A DNA stretch of 64,000 nucleotides from contig UCMW01000016.1 of assembly GCA_900473745.1 (NCBI GenBank), forward strand, positions 44,062 to 108,061. Direction: 5' to 3'. Origin of the DNA: Hyphomicrobiales bacterium (GTDB lineage: Bacteria; Pseudomonadota; Alphaproteobacteria; Rhizobiales; Rhizobiaceae). The translations under genes and the position numbers were made by a program. Each line of letters begins with the position of its first letter. The first letter of the stretch is position 1. Positions 36,378-45,920 of this stretch are shown one piece after another. The notes below the pieces were generated by a model. It was given only the letters and a program-made list of their open reading frames with translations, had not been told where the DNA came from and did not search any database.

Positions 36378-39300
36378 TCAGCTGAACCGGCCGGCCGCGT
36401 GTGCGAGCATGGTGTAAACCTTGCCCGTGTCGGAGGTCAGGTAGGACTGGGTGATCGACTTGTCGCGATCGGTGCGGGCGACGTCTGCCAGCAGCTTCTC
36501 GAAATCGGCGATGTAGCGATCGACGGCGACGCGGAATTCTGGCTCGCGGTCATACTTGCGTTTGATCTCGTCGAAGGTCTGCTGGCCCTTCAGCGTGTAG
36601 AGCCGGCGGGTGAAGACGTCGCGCTCGCCGCGCTGGTAACGGCGCCACAGATCGACCGAGGCGTCGTGATCGATCGCACGCGCAATGTCGACCGAAAGCG
36701 AGTTCAGCGATTCGACCATGTGGCGCGGATTGCGGGTGTCGCCCTGGCGAGCCGGCTGGCTTTCCGCCGCTGGTCGCTGCGGAGCAGGCGCCGGGCGGAC
36801 GGGCGCCGTTTCCTGCGGCTCTTCGCGCGAGGCGCCGCGCAGGAGATCGCTGATCCAGCCGCCGCCTTCGGCGCGCGTCGTGGCGGCCGTCGACTGGACG
36901 TATGGCTCCGTCGCGCCAAGGCTTCCGCGCAGGGGCAGGCTCTCGGTCTGGCGGATCTGAGCTTGCGGCTGCGGCGCAGCCGGCTGGCGGCGAGCGGGTT
37001 CGGGCTGAGCCTCAGCCAGGCGCCGAGCGACCGGCTCAGAGATTTCGAGTGTCTGGCTCGTGCGGCCGACGAGCTGCGAGATATCCTGCAGCGCCTTGAT
37101 CTGCTCCGCCACGGCGCGGCGCATCTGGGCCGCACTTTCCTTGGCTTCCTCGGGCAGGTCGAAGGCGCCACGCTTTAGCTCGTTACGGGTCATGTCGAGT
37201 TCCTTGCGGATATCGACAGCCGAACGGCGGATCTCGTCGGTCGCGCCGGCAAAACGTGTGACAGCCTCGTTGACTGCGGCCTGCATAGCGTCGCGAAGGG
37301 CGGCGGCCGCACCTTCGGACTTGCGACCGACTTCGCCGAGCAGATGGTCGATGTCACTGAGTGAGACAGCAAGGCCACCGCGCAGACGGTTCGCGAGTTC
37401 ACCGGACCGCTTCTCGGCCTCGGTGAGAGTCTTGTCGATCGAGGCCTGCGCTTCCTGTTCGGCAGAGAGCAGAGCATTGCGCATATTGATCGCGGTGGTC
37501 TGCGCCTTCTTCTCGGTATCCCCGAGTACCTGTCCGATATCGGTGAAGGAGGCCTGCACGCTTTCGCGCATGTTGGCAGCGGTTGACTGTGCCCGCTTTT
37601 CCGTTTCACCGAGGATCTGCCCGATGTCAGCGAAGGAGGCCTGCACGCTTTCGCGCATGTTGGCGGCCGTCGACTGGGCGCGCTTTTCCGTCTCACCAAG
37701 GATGTGGCCGATGTCGGTAAACGAGGCCTGGACGCTCTGGCGCAGGTTGCCAGTCATCTGGCCCGAGCGCTGCTCAGCCCGGTCGAAAGCAGTCTCGACC
37801 ATCTTGCCGAGTCCCTGCATCGTGGTTTCGATTTCTTCCGAGCGCTTCACGAGGCCGATGGAGAGATCGCGCAGCGCCTGCTGGCGCTCTTCGAGCGTGC
37901 CGACAAGGTTGGACTGCGCTGCCGACAGAAGTTCGGAGGCCTTGCCCAGGACCTGTGTGTGGTCGCCGAAGCGGCTGACGATGGAGGAAACCTGCTGCAG
38001 CGTTTCGCCTGAGACGGCGGTGAGGCGGCCGAGCTTGTCGTCGAGCAGGCGGTTGGAGGTCGACAGCATGTCGGTCGCCTGGGTGGCCGTTTCGTTGAAG
38101 CGGTTGGCCGTCGCGCCGAGGCGGCTGTCGAGCGAGCCGATACTCTGGACGGCCTGGTCGATCATCGAAGAGAGGCCGGCATTGCTGTCGCCGAGGCGTT
38201 CGATGAGTTGCGAGGCGCTGGCAACGAGGTTCTGCTCGGCCGCGCCGAGCGTTGCAACGGCACGATCCGTGCGCTGGCTGATCGCGTCGACGAGGGCCGC
38301 ATTTTCGGAGCGTAGGCGCTCTGCGCTCTGCTCTGCGGCAGCCGTGATCTGGTCTGCAGCGGCACGGCCGGTCTCGGCATAGGCCGCGACGACGGGCGCG
38401 GCCTTCTCGTCGATCAGGCGCGAGAGTTCTGCCGAGCGTGTCGAGAGCATCGAGTTCAGTTCACGGGTCCGGTCATCGAGGACCGAGCGGATCGAGTTGC
38501 CGCGCGCTTCGAGGGCCTTCTCGACCGCATTCATGGTGACGGCGAGTTCCTGTGTATTGCCGGAGATCGCGTCGCGGATTGCCGCTGCGCGCTGCTCGAG
38601 CGTCGAGCTCACATCGCCGAGCGTGCCCGAGAGATTGGCAACCTGGGCGCTGACCAGCGCTTCGGCTTCGGAGACCCTGTTGCTGATAACTTCGCCCGCT
38701 TGCGAGAAGGTCTGGGCAATAGACGCCGCTTGGCCTGCGAGACGGTTCTGGGTGTCGGTGATGCGCTTTGCGAGATCTTCCGAGCGCTCTTCGACGGTAC
38801 GGTTGAGTTCGGCGCTGCGCTCGCCGATCTGCTCGGCAAACTGGGTGGTGGTTGCCGTCAGGCGATCGACAGAGCGCTGTGCTTCGGCGTCGAGATCGCG
38901 AGCGGCGTCGGTGACCGCGCTGCGCAAGGCGGTCGCCAAGCCTGCAGCCTTGCCCTCGATGGTGCGGTTGACGTTTTCGAGGCCGATGTTCAGGGCCCGG
39001 TCCATGGTCGCCAGTCGCTCTTCGATCACGGGCGTGCGCGTGTCGAAGGTTTCGGCGACACGGTTGACACCCTCGTCCAGTACCTGGGCGACGCGCATGC
39101 TCGCCTCGCTGCCGACGCGCTCGATAGCCGACACCTTGTCGTCGAGGCGTGCGGCGAATTTTTCGCCGGCATCGTTGACGCGGGCATCGACACCGTCAAG
39201 GCCGTTGCGCAGACGGTCTTCCAGCGTTCCCAAGCTCTGCTCGATGCGGGTGCTGGTTTCGTCAAGACGGCTGGTCATGCCGGAAACGGACTGCTCGACG

Positions 39301-42300
39301 GTCCCAGAGAAGCCCTGGGCCGAGCGGGTAATGTCGTCGGCGGCTTCGCGGATCTGATCGGTGAGGGCACCTGCAGTGCCGCGCAAACGCTCATCGAGCG
39401 CGCGGCTCGAGTCATCGATCGCCTTGCGCAGGTTGTCCCCGTGATCTTCCAGGCTCATTTCGAGCATGCCGGCGCTTGCGGCGACGGATGCGCCGATCGA
39501 GGTCGCATGCTCGCCCAGCGTGGTCTCCAAGGCGTCGCGGGCATCGCCGATCGATGCGGTGATCGCCTGGGTGCGGTCGTCGAGTGTCGCGCGGATCCGC
39601 TCATGGGTGCCGACCAGACGCTCGTCGATGGCGGTGACACCGGTCTCGATCGTCCGCGAGATGCGGTCGGTGTTTTCACCGAGGGTGGTTTCAAGCGCGT
39701 GGCTCGCCGTTTCCAGGCTGTTCCGAAGCGCGGCATTGGTTTCGGCAATCCGTCCGTCGATATCGTCCACGCCTGATTTGAGCGTGTTCGCTATGCGGGC
39801 CGCATTCTCTTCCAGCGTGTTCGAAATGTTGCTGGATGCCGAGCTCAGAATGCTGTCGAGGCGCTGCTCGCTGCCGCCGAGCTGGTCTCCGAGTTGGGAT
39901 ATGCCGGCAGCAACGCTCTCGGCGATGCGGCCGGACGACTGGCCGAGGCTGCGCTCGATCTCGCCGGTCGCATCCTCGAGTGTCGAGGCGAGATAGGAGG
40001 TGTGGCTCGCCAGGGAAAGCTCCAGGCGCTGTTGGTTGCTGCCGAGCTTGTCATCGATGTCGGCGAGGCCGGTCGCAACCGTCTCTGCGATGCGGCCGGA
40101 CGAATGGCCGAGGCTGCGTTCGATCTCGCCCGTCGCATCTTCGAGCGTCGAGGAGAGGTAGGAGGTGTGGCTCGCAAGGGAGAGTTCCAGGCGTTCCTGG
40201 TTTTCACCATAGGCGTTGCGAATGGTTTCGGCCTTTTCCGCAAAGGCAGCGTCGATGCGGCGATCGGCATCGGCAACCGTCTCGATGATGGAAGCGGCGC
40301 GCTGGTTCAGCGTCTCGTCAATGCGGCGCTGGCTGTCGTTCAGGGTCTCGGACAGGTCCTGGGTGCGCGCGGTCAGCGTGAGGTCGAGTTCGAGGCTCCT
40401 GGTATTGAGGGCATCGATGAGCTGCTCGCTCTGGCCTTCCACGAGCGAGGCAATGCCGCGCGCCTTGACGTCGAGGGTTTCGGCGAAACGGTCCTGATTG
40501 GCTTCCAGGGCGTTGACGATGTGCTCGGCACGGCTCGACAGCGTCTGATCGAAGCGCGACTGGTTGTCGGTGAGCGCGTTGTAAAGCGCGCCGCTGCGCT
40601 CCTCCATGACCTGATCGATGCGAGCCTTTGCGCTTTCGAGGCTTTCCGTCAGGGCAGCGGCGCGGGCCGACATGGCGTCGGCGATTTCCTGCGCGCGGTC
40701 GGACATGGAGCCGTCGAGCATTTCCTGGCTCGTGCTGAGCGTCATCGCGAGCGCCAAGGATTGGTCGGTCAGCGTCGAGCCGAGACGTTCAATGCTGGAA
40801 TTCAAGATGTCGCCGATGGAGTCCGTTCCACCATTCACCGTCTCATTGATGCGGGCAAGGCTCTCCATGAGCTTCGAATCGAGCGTCCCGGAGCGCTGGT
40901 CGAAGGCGCTGGCGAATTCTGCGACGCGCTGGTCGAAGGTTGCGTTGATCTGGCCGATCGTCGTCTGGAAGCGATCTTCGAAAAGGCCCGAGCGCAGATC
41001 GAGATCCACGATCGCATCGTCGGCGCTTGCCTGCAGGCTCTGGCGGAAGCCACGGCCGCGCTCGTCGAGCGACAGGTTGAGACGCGACAGAACATCGTCG
41101 AGCGACGAGGTGATCGAGGTTTCGCTGCCCTTCAGGGTCTCCGCGATGTCGCGGGTGCGCTCGACCAGGGTCTCGTTCAGCTGGCGTGCGCGTTCATTCA
41201 GCGCCGCGTTCAGCTTTTCGGTGTTGGCGTCGAGCGTCGAGGCGCGGGTTTCGAACTCACCGAGGAGTTCACGGCCGCGCTGGCCGAGCGTCGAGGTGAG
41301 CGACTGGAGCTGGGTGTCGAACTCGTTGGAGAGCGACATGCCCGAAGCCGCCAGCGTCTGGACCATGTTCTCGGTCTTGTGGGCGAGCAGCGAGCCGAGA
41401 GCGGTGACCGCCGCGTCGGATTTCTCCATGATCGTCGCGGCGCGCATGTCGATCATCGAGGCAAAGGCTTCCCCCGATGTCTGCAGGCGAACCGAAATCT
41501 CTTCGGTCGCCAGCGACAATTCTTCCTTCAGCTGCTCATGGGCGCCGACGATCGAGGAGCGGATGCGCTCGGCGTGATTGACGATGGCATCCCGTTCCGC
41601 GCCGAGTTCATGGACGAGGCCACGAACGCGCAGTTCGTTGTCGGTGTAGCTGCGTTCCAGCGCCGTCACTTCGGAATGGACGAGCGTCTCGAGTTCCGTG
41701 GCGCGGGCAATCGTGCGCTCGATGCCTTCGTTCATAGCCGAAACTTCACGGCGCACGGCCTGGCCGACGGTCATGATGCGTTCGGACGCAATGGTTTCAG
41801 GTTCTGCGAGGCGCAGCGCGACTTCGGCCATGGACCGGGCCGCATTTCGCAGGTCGTGCGCACGGGCCATCATGATGGCGAAGGCGAAGAACAGCAGGAT
41901 CGGCAGGAAGGTGCCGACGAAAATTGCGACGACGCCCGGCATGGCGACGATGTCGGCGACCGACGGCGCCTGCCAGATGGCGCTGCCGTAGAGCAGCTGG
42001 GTGAGCCCCAGGGCGCCCAGGACCCAGAGGCCCGACACAATCGCTGCGTTGCGCAGGGCCGAGGTGAGGGAGGCGCCATCGAGCGTCTTCAGTATAGCAG
42101 TCGGCGTGCGGCGCGAACCGTCGTTGGCGGGTGAGAAGGCCGGGGCCTTGGGGGCCGGTTCCGGGTTGAGCTCGCCGGCGCGTGCGGAGCGACGCTCAAT
42201 CGTCTTCGAGGCAGAACGCGTGGTACTATCTGACAAAGGTGCCTCCGGGGCGTGGGCATGAGACCGAGCCTTCGCTGGCGCGGCGGCTTCCTCACCGTCG

Positions 42301-42374
42301 AAATCGATGCTCAGGGCCGCCTCGAGAGCCTGGAACGCGTTCTCGTCTATCGAGTCGGTCTTCTTGTTCGCCAT
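36378..42374 (-). CDS. Giant membrane-anchored coiled-coil protein, GPR/RgsE-like (growth pole ring)
   Basis: 1998 residues. A low-complexity cytosolic N-terminus (1-105) precedes two membrane helices (about 109-129 and 146-169). Then come about 1550 residues of nearly continuous amphipathic helix rich in Ala, Glu, Arg, Ser and Leu, with apolipoprotein-like internal repeats. A Pro/Gln-rich linker (PAPAPQRPA region) and a conserved globular C-terminal 110 residues (NPRHMVESLNSLSVDIARAI, DLWRRYQRGERDVFTRRLY, FRVAVDRYIADFEKLL) follow. This architecture and size match GPR of Agrobacterium (about 2100 residues), which forms a ring at the growing pole, and RgsE of Sinorhizobium. The assignment is by architecture from memory. 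It is a single-gene unit with a 476-bp upstream region. Confidence 0.8.
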   Translation of the reverse strand: MANKKTDSIDENAFQALEAALSIDFDGEEAAAPAKARSHAHAPEAPLSDSTTRSASKTIERRSARAGELNPEPAPKAPAFSPANDGSRRTPTAILKTLDGASLTSALRNAAIVSGLWVLGALGLTQLLYGSAIWQAPSVADIVAMPGVVAIFVGTFLPILLFFAFAIMMARAHDLRNAARSMAEVALRLAEPETIASERIMTVGQAVRREVSAMNEGIERTIARATELETLVHSEVTALERSYTDNELRVRGLVHELGAERDAIVNHAERIRSSIVGAHEQLKEELSLATEEISVRLQTSGEAFASMIDMRAATIMEKSDAAVTALGSLLAHKTENMVQTLAASGMSLSNEFDTQLQSLTSTLGQRGRELLGEFETRASTLDANTEKLNAALNERARQLNETLVERTRDIAETLKGSETSITSSLDDVLSRLNLSLDERGRGFRQSLQASADDAIVDLDLRSGLFEDRFQTTIGQINATFDQRVAEFASAFDQRSGTLDSKLMESLARINETVNGGTDSIGDILNSSIERLGSTLTDQSLALAMTLSTSQEMLDGSMSDRAQEIADAMSARAAALTESLESAKARIDQVMEERSGALYNALTDNQSRFDQTLSSRAEHIVNALEANQDRFAETLDVKARGIASLVEGQSEQLIDALNTRSLELDLTLTARTQDLSETLNDSQRRIDETLNQRAASIIETVADADRRIDAAFAEKAETIRNAYGENQERLELSLASHTSYLSSTLEDATGEIERSLGHSSGRIAETVATGLADIDDKLGSNQQRLELSLASHTSYLASTLEDATGEIERSLGQSSGRIAESVAAGISQLGDQLGGSEQRLDSILSSASSNISNTLEENAARIANTLKSGVDDIDGRIAETNAALRNSLETASHALETTLGENTDRISRTIETGVTAIDERLVGTHERIRATLDDRTQAITASIGDARDALETTLGEHATSIGASVAASAGMLEMSLEDHGDNLRKAIDDSSRALDERLRGTAGALTDQIREAADDITRSAQGFSGTVEQSVSGMTSRLDETSTRIEQSLGTLEDRLRNGLDGVDARVNDAGEKFAARLDDKVSAIERVGSEASMRVAQVLDEGVNRVAETFDTRTPVIEERLATMDRALNIGLENVNRTIEGKAAGLATALRSAVTDAARDLDAEAQRSVDRLTATTTQFAEQIGERSAELNRTVEERSEDLAKRITDTQNRLAGQAASIAQTFSQAGEVISNRVSEAEALVSAQVANLSGTLGDVSSTLEQRAAAIRDAISGNTQELAVTMNAVEKALEARGNSIRSVLDDRTRELNSMLSTRSAELSRLIDEKAAPVVAAYAETGRAAADQITAAAEQSAERLRSENAALVDAISQRTDRAVATLGAAEQNLVASASQLIERLGDSNAGLSSMIDQAVQSIGSLDSRLGATANRFNETATQATDMLSTSNRLLDDKLGRLTAVSGETLQQVSSIVSRFGDHTQVLGKASELLSAAQSNLVGTLEERQQALRDLSIGLVKRSEEIETTMQGLGKMVETAFDRAEQRSGQMTGNLRQSVQASFTDIGHILGETEKRAQSTAANMRESVQASFADIGQILGETEKRAQSTAANMRESVQASFTDIGQVLGDTEKKAQTTAINMRNALLSAEQEAQASIDKTLTEAEKRSGELANRLRGGLAVSLSDIDHLLGEVGRKSEGAAAALRDAMQAAVNEAVTRFAGATDEIRRSAVDIRKELDMTRNELKRGAFDLPEEAKESAAQMRRAVAEQIKALQDISQLVGRTSQTLEISEPVARRLAEAQPEPARRQPAAPQPQAQIRQTESLPLRGSLGATEPYVQSTAATTRAEGGGWISDLLRGASREEPQETAPVRPAPAPQRPAAESQPARQGDTRNPRHMVESLNSLSVDIARAIDHDASVDLWRRYQRGERDVFTRRLYTLKGQQTFDEIKRKYDREPEFRVAVDRYIADFEKLLADVARTDRDKSITQSYLTSDTGKVYTMLAHAAGRFS
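37490..37760 (-). repeat. Tandem 87-bp (29-residue) repeats inside the giant gene
   Basis: At least three near-identical units encode ETEKRAQSTAANMRESVQ plus ASFADIGQILG, with changes such as FTDIGHILG and DTEKKAQTTAINMR at the edges. The DNA is nearly identical between units, so the array can expand or contract by recombination. Confidence 0.85.
39873..40202 (-). repeat. Tandem duplication of 165 bp (55 residues) inside the giant gene
   Basis: Two consecutive copies each begin NQ(E/Q)RLELSLASHTSYL and continue STLEDATGEIERSLG, SSGRIAE and a divergent end. Copy boundaries are about 40202-40038 and 40037-39873. The high identity points to a recent duplication. Confidence 0.85.
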
Positions 42375-42850
42375 AGGGTTACGCCTCGTTACCGCTTACT
42401 CTCGGTGGGGCTGAACAAAACCGCGATGCCGCTCATCGCCTCGGTTTCGTGCAGCTCCCGCCGTTCACTTGAATTTCCGCCTGCCGCCACGCCAGACGAA
42501 ACTTCTTCTTATCGCAGTTCGGTCGTCGCCGTGCGAGCGTTTCCGCCTCTAGCACGCGCACCGACTGGCATGCAGGCAAAGTTCACGCACTATTGCCCAA
42601 TCAACCGTATCGTACTGACACATCTGGCCATCCGATACAATTAATGCACTCTGGGCGCGCCTCAGTCCCCGGGCCTTGTTAACAGTATTTCAATCAAGGT
42701 TGCGGCAGAAAAGCCAGTCTGCGCCGAGGTTTAAATTCCGTTAACCATAGTGCGAGCTTTTTCCCGCGATCCCCGGGCTTTTTAACGGCGCGCCCACGGC
42801 AATGCCCCAAACTGGCATCATCAAAAAACAAGAAACCAAGGATCCCGTTC
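42375..42850. other. Intergenic region between the giant gene and the Hpt-like gene
   Basis: 476 bp between divergent genes with no convincing reading frame or RNA. The right part is AT-rich and carries TTAACCAT (42741-42748), a CtrA-type half-site, with TTAA six bases before it, plus GTTAAC near 42677. It must contain both promoters. Confidence 0.5.
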
Positions 42851-43225
42851 ATGGCAGCCGCAGTCAATATCGCATTCGAAGCCCCCGACAACTTGAATGG
42901 TTTGACGCCGTCGCAGCAGCGCCCGATCGATCTCGTGCATCTTGCCACCCAGACCAAGGGCGACAAGGCGGTGGAGGTCGAGATCCTGCAGATCTTCGCG
43001 CGCCAGGCCCGTGGCTGTCTGGTCGCCATGACAGCCGGGCGCGGCAAGGTCGAGGTCAAGGCTGCGGCCAACCGTTTGCGCAATGCGGCCATGGCCGTCG
43101 GCGCGCTTCGCGTCGCCGCGGCTGCCGACCTCGTGGAGACGAAGGGGGCGACTGCCGATTCGCTGGCTTCCGTTGCCGCATCGGTGCTGGAAGCCGAGCA
43201 CTTCATTCTGAAGCTCGCCCGTTGA
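42851..43225 (+). CDS. Small Hpt-like helical protein lacking the phospho-acceptor histidine
   Basis: 124 residues from ATG 42851 with AAGGA upstream. It is all-helical and soluble. The stretch EVEILQIFARQARGCLVAM, then KVEVKAAANRLRNAAMAVGA, then LRVAAAADLVE, follows the layout of an Hpt domain, where the phosphorylated His would start the HxLKGSA motif; here the position reads NRLRNAA, without His. It may be a pseudo-Hpt protein that binds response regulators or kinases without phosphotransfer. This fold guess is mine and untested. A CtrA-like half-site lies in its promoter region. It is followed by the ferredoxin gene, 111 bp away. Confidence 0.65.
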   Translation: MAAAVNIAFEAPDNLNGLTPSQQRPIDLVHLATQTKGDKAVEVEILQIFARQARGCLVAMTAGRGKVEVKAAANRLRNAAMAVGALRVAAAADLVETKGATADSLASVAASVLEAEHFILKLAR

Positions 43226-43315
43226 TCGCGACGACTGCAGCCAGTCGTCTGATCGCCTTGCCGTGAGTTGACTGGCTTCCCGAATTGGGGGATGACTTCG
43301 CCGATTTTTCATTAG

Positions 43316-43657
<342 letters not shown>

Positions 43658-43678
43658 GAGCTTCGGTGAGCGCTACCC

Positions 43679-43715
43679 AAAAAAAGGCCCCGCTTTCGCG
43701 ATACGAAAGCGGGGC
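43679..43715 (-). terminator. Rho-independent terminator reading on the minus strand
   Basis: GCCCCGCTTTCG (43687-43698) and CGAAAGCGGGGC (43704-43715) form a perfect 12-bp stem. Seven A residues at 43679-43685 become the T-tract on the minus strand, so it ends transcripts from the DUF922 gene. It has no T-tract for the ferredoxin gene, whose transcript would still form the hairpin. Confidence 0.85.
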
Positions 43716-43946
43716 AAGGGGGCGCATCGCCAAACAGGCGAGGGAGGAAGCACCTGTGGCACCAGGACGCGCCGGGAGAACGGGGAAATCGAGAACGCTT
43801 AATCAACGTATTCGATGACACTTATATTTCAGATTTGTATCAAGGGCCACGGCGAGAAATAGCCGGTTATTCACAGGTGCTGGCGCAAGGCTCGCGCAAG
43901 CTGCAGCATGGCAGCAACACTCGCCCTTCATATTCAGGGGTGATTT

Positions 43947-44573
43947 CTACTGGTTTTCCCTGATATCCCGGCGATGCCTGAGGATGCGCAGCATCCGGTC
44001 CTGGAAATTCTTGGCTTCGACCCGGTCGAATCGCATCTGCGCCTCGTCATGGGCCACCGTTACTTCGTCGGTGACCTCGCTGACGCGATCCTGCAGGGTT
44101 TCGCAGTCTCGTGTCGGACGCAGCTTCAGGAGACGCTGTTCCAGCAGTTTGGCATGCTGGCGCGCGATCTCGGCATGACGCTCTTCGTGCCGTTTGATGT
44201 CGGACGACAGCGCATCCCACAAGGTGGCCATGTCCTGGGTTGCGCGTTTGCGGTTCTTCCAGCGCGGCAGGATGAGCTTGGTCTCCACGGTGACCCTGAC
44301 ATCCTCGATCGCGCAGCGGTCGCCGCGTCGGGTATAGGTCAGGTCGCCGCCGAAGCGGATCTGTGTCGCACCCGGATGCCGGTTGCCACTTGCCTGAGTG
44401 AAAGGTCCCTTGCGCGACAGTTCCGCGTCGAGGTCGGCTGCCGTTCGGCCGCCGATCTGGAAGTAGGTGATGGACTTCTGGACGACGACGTCGGCGCTTG
44501 CCGAAAGCGGCAGGGAGATGCCGGTCAGGACTGCCAATATGGCGGCGGTCCGAAGACGGCGGGAGTGCTTCAT
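43947..44573 (-). CDS. DUF922 family predicted Zn-dependent protease, exported
   Basis: 208 residues from ATG 44573 with GGA upstream. A signal peptide (RRLRTAAILAVLTGISLPLSASA) is followed by the DUF922 domain: SITYFQIGGRTAADLDAEL, FGGDLTYTRRGDRCAIEDVRV and ETKLILPRW. The motif SSDIKRHEERHAEIARQHA contains HEERH, fitting the HExxH zinc site proposed for this family. A second conserved Cys pair (RCAIE, DCETL) may form a disulfide. Activity has not been shown for the family as far as I know. It is divergent from folP. Confidence 0.82.
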   Translation of the reverse strand: MKHSRRLRTAAILAVLTGISLPLSASADVVVQKSITYFQIGGRTAADLDAELSRKGPFTQASGNRHPGATQIRFGGDLTYTRRGDRCAIEDVRVTVETKLILPRWKNRKRATQDMATLWDALSSDIKRHEERHAEIARQHAKLLEQRLLKLRPTRDCETLQDRVSEVTDEVTVAHDEAQMRFDRVEAKNFQDRMLRILRHRRDIRENQ

Positions 44574-44682
44574 TCTTTTTTCCGCAATGTTGTATTCGCC
44601 ACGCCCTTGAGGCATAGCCAAACCGGATTTCACTATCGCAGCTTCGCGGTTTTCCGTCGAGAGGATACAAGGTCGCGTGACC

Positions 44683-45552
44683 ATGGTTGAACGCAGAATG
44701 TGGCGTGTCGGGCACGGCCGGGCTCTCGACCTTTCCGAGCGCGGCGCGATCATGGCGATCGTCAATGTCACGCCGGATTCCTTTTCTGATGGCGGCCTGC
44801 ACGACAGTGTCGATGCGGCCGTTTCCCATGCGCTGGCCTGCGCAGAAGAAGGGGCAGCCGTACTGGATGTCGGTGGCGAATCGACGCGACCGGGCGCAGC
44901 AGAGGTCACGGCCGACGAAGAGATGGCTCGGGTCTTGCCGGTGATCTCGGCTCTCCGCCAGAAAACGGATGCGCTGATCTCGATCGATACCTATCGGGCG
45001 GTCACCGCCCGGGCTGCGGTAGCGGCAGGTGCCCATATCATCAATGACGTGCACGGACTGCAACGTGACCCCGAGATCGCGGCCGTCGCTGCGGAAACGG
45101 GGTCCGGGCTTTGCATCATGCATACCGGGCGAGGGCGCACGAAGCTGTCGGATCCCATCGCAGACCAGCGCGAGTTCCTCGCCCTCTCCCTCGACATTGC
45201 CAGGCGTGCCGGCGTCGCGCGCGAAACAATCATGCTCGATCCGGGTTTCGGTTTCGCCAAGGAAACGCTGGAGGAGAACATGGAGCTGATGGCCCGTTTT
45301 GCGGAACTGCAGGACTTCGGCCTGCCGCTGTTGGTCGGCACTTCGCGAAAGCGCTTCCTCGGGACGCTGACGGGCCGTGACACGCGCGAGCGTGACGCGG
45401 CAACGGCAGCAACCACTGTGGCGCTCAGGCTCAAGGGCGCCTCCGTTTTCCGCGTCCATAATGTCGCGATCAACCGGGATGCTCTCATGATCGCGGATGC
45501 TATGCTCGAAACCGAGCGGCGGATCGCTGCGTCGAAGGGATCGACCGAATGA
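44683..45552 (+). CDS. folP: Dihydropteroate synthase
   Basis: About 289 residues; a GTG at 44677 and an ATG at 44698 are alternative starts. It joins 4-aminobenzoate to the pterin pyrophosphate in folate synthesis and is the target of sulfonamides. Family motifs: MAIVNVTPDSFSDGG, VLDVGGESTRPGA, LISIDTYRAVTAR, IINDVHGLQ, MLDPGFGFAKE and LVGTSRKRFLG. It heads the folP-folB-folK operon and overlaps folB by four bases (ATGA). Confidence 0.95.
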   Translation: MVERRMWRVGHGRALDLSERGAIMAIVNVTPDSFSDGGLHDSVDAAVSHALACAEEGAAVLDVGGESTRPGAAEVTADEEMARVLPVISALRQKTDALISIDTYRAVTARAAVAAGAHIINDVHGLQRDPEIAAVAAETGSGLCIMHTGRGRTKLSDPIADQREFLALSLDIARRAGVARETIMLDPGFGFAKETLEENMELMARFAELQDFGLPLLVGTSRKRFLGTLTGRDTRERDAATAATTVALRLKGASVFRVHNVAINRDALMIADAMLETERRIAASKGSTE

Positions 45553-45920
45553 GCGGTGTTTTCACCATCACACTGAAAAACTGTGCCTTCTTTGCCCATC
45601 ACGGCGTGTTTCCCGAGGAGGGCGTGCTCGGTCAGCGCTTCTTCGTCGATGCCGAATTCGACGTCGATGCGCTCGAAGCTGCCGAGACCGATACGCTGGA
45701 GGGCACTGTCCATTACGGGATTGCCTTCGAGGTCATCGAGCAGATTGTCACAGGCAGTCGCCGGCAACTGATCGAGGCGCTGGCGCTCGCGATCGCACGC
45801 GGCTTGCTCGACCGCTTTCCCGAAATGCAACGGTGTCGGATCACCGTTCGCAAGCCGAGCGCGCCGATCGCCGGCATACTCGACCATGTACAGGTGAGCG
45901 TTGAACAATTCAGACAGTGA
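45549..45920 (+). CDS. folB: Dihydroneopterin aldolase
   Basis: 123 residues. It cleaves dihydroneopterin to 6-hydroxymethyl-dihydropterin. Recognisable parts are FTITLKNCAFFAHHGVFPEEG with the GxxExE-like segment, FFVDAEFDVDA, VHYGIAFEVIEQIV and the catalytic Lys in ITVRKPSAPI. The ATG overlaps the folP stop, and the gene overlaps the folK start by 20 bp, so the three are translated together. Confidence 0.94.
   Translation: MSGVFTITLKNCAFFAHHGVFPEEGVLGQRFFVDAEFDVDALEAAETDTLEGTVHYGIAFEVIEQIVTGSRRQLIEALALAIARGLLDRFPEMQRCRITVRKPSAPIAGILDHVQVSVEQFRQ

Noticed and set aside
37490..37760. Regularly spaced repeats that could suggest a CRISPR array
   Set aside because: The units are contiguous, in frame and coding, with no unique spacers and no cas genes.
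39894..42134. A 746-codon plus-strand open frame opposite the giant coiled-coil gene, and a 440-codon one at 37060-38382
   Set aside because: They are mirror frames created by the high GC content and repeat structure of the minus-strand gene; they have biased composition and no ribosome sites or domains.
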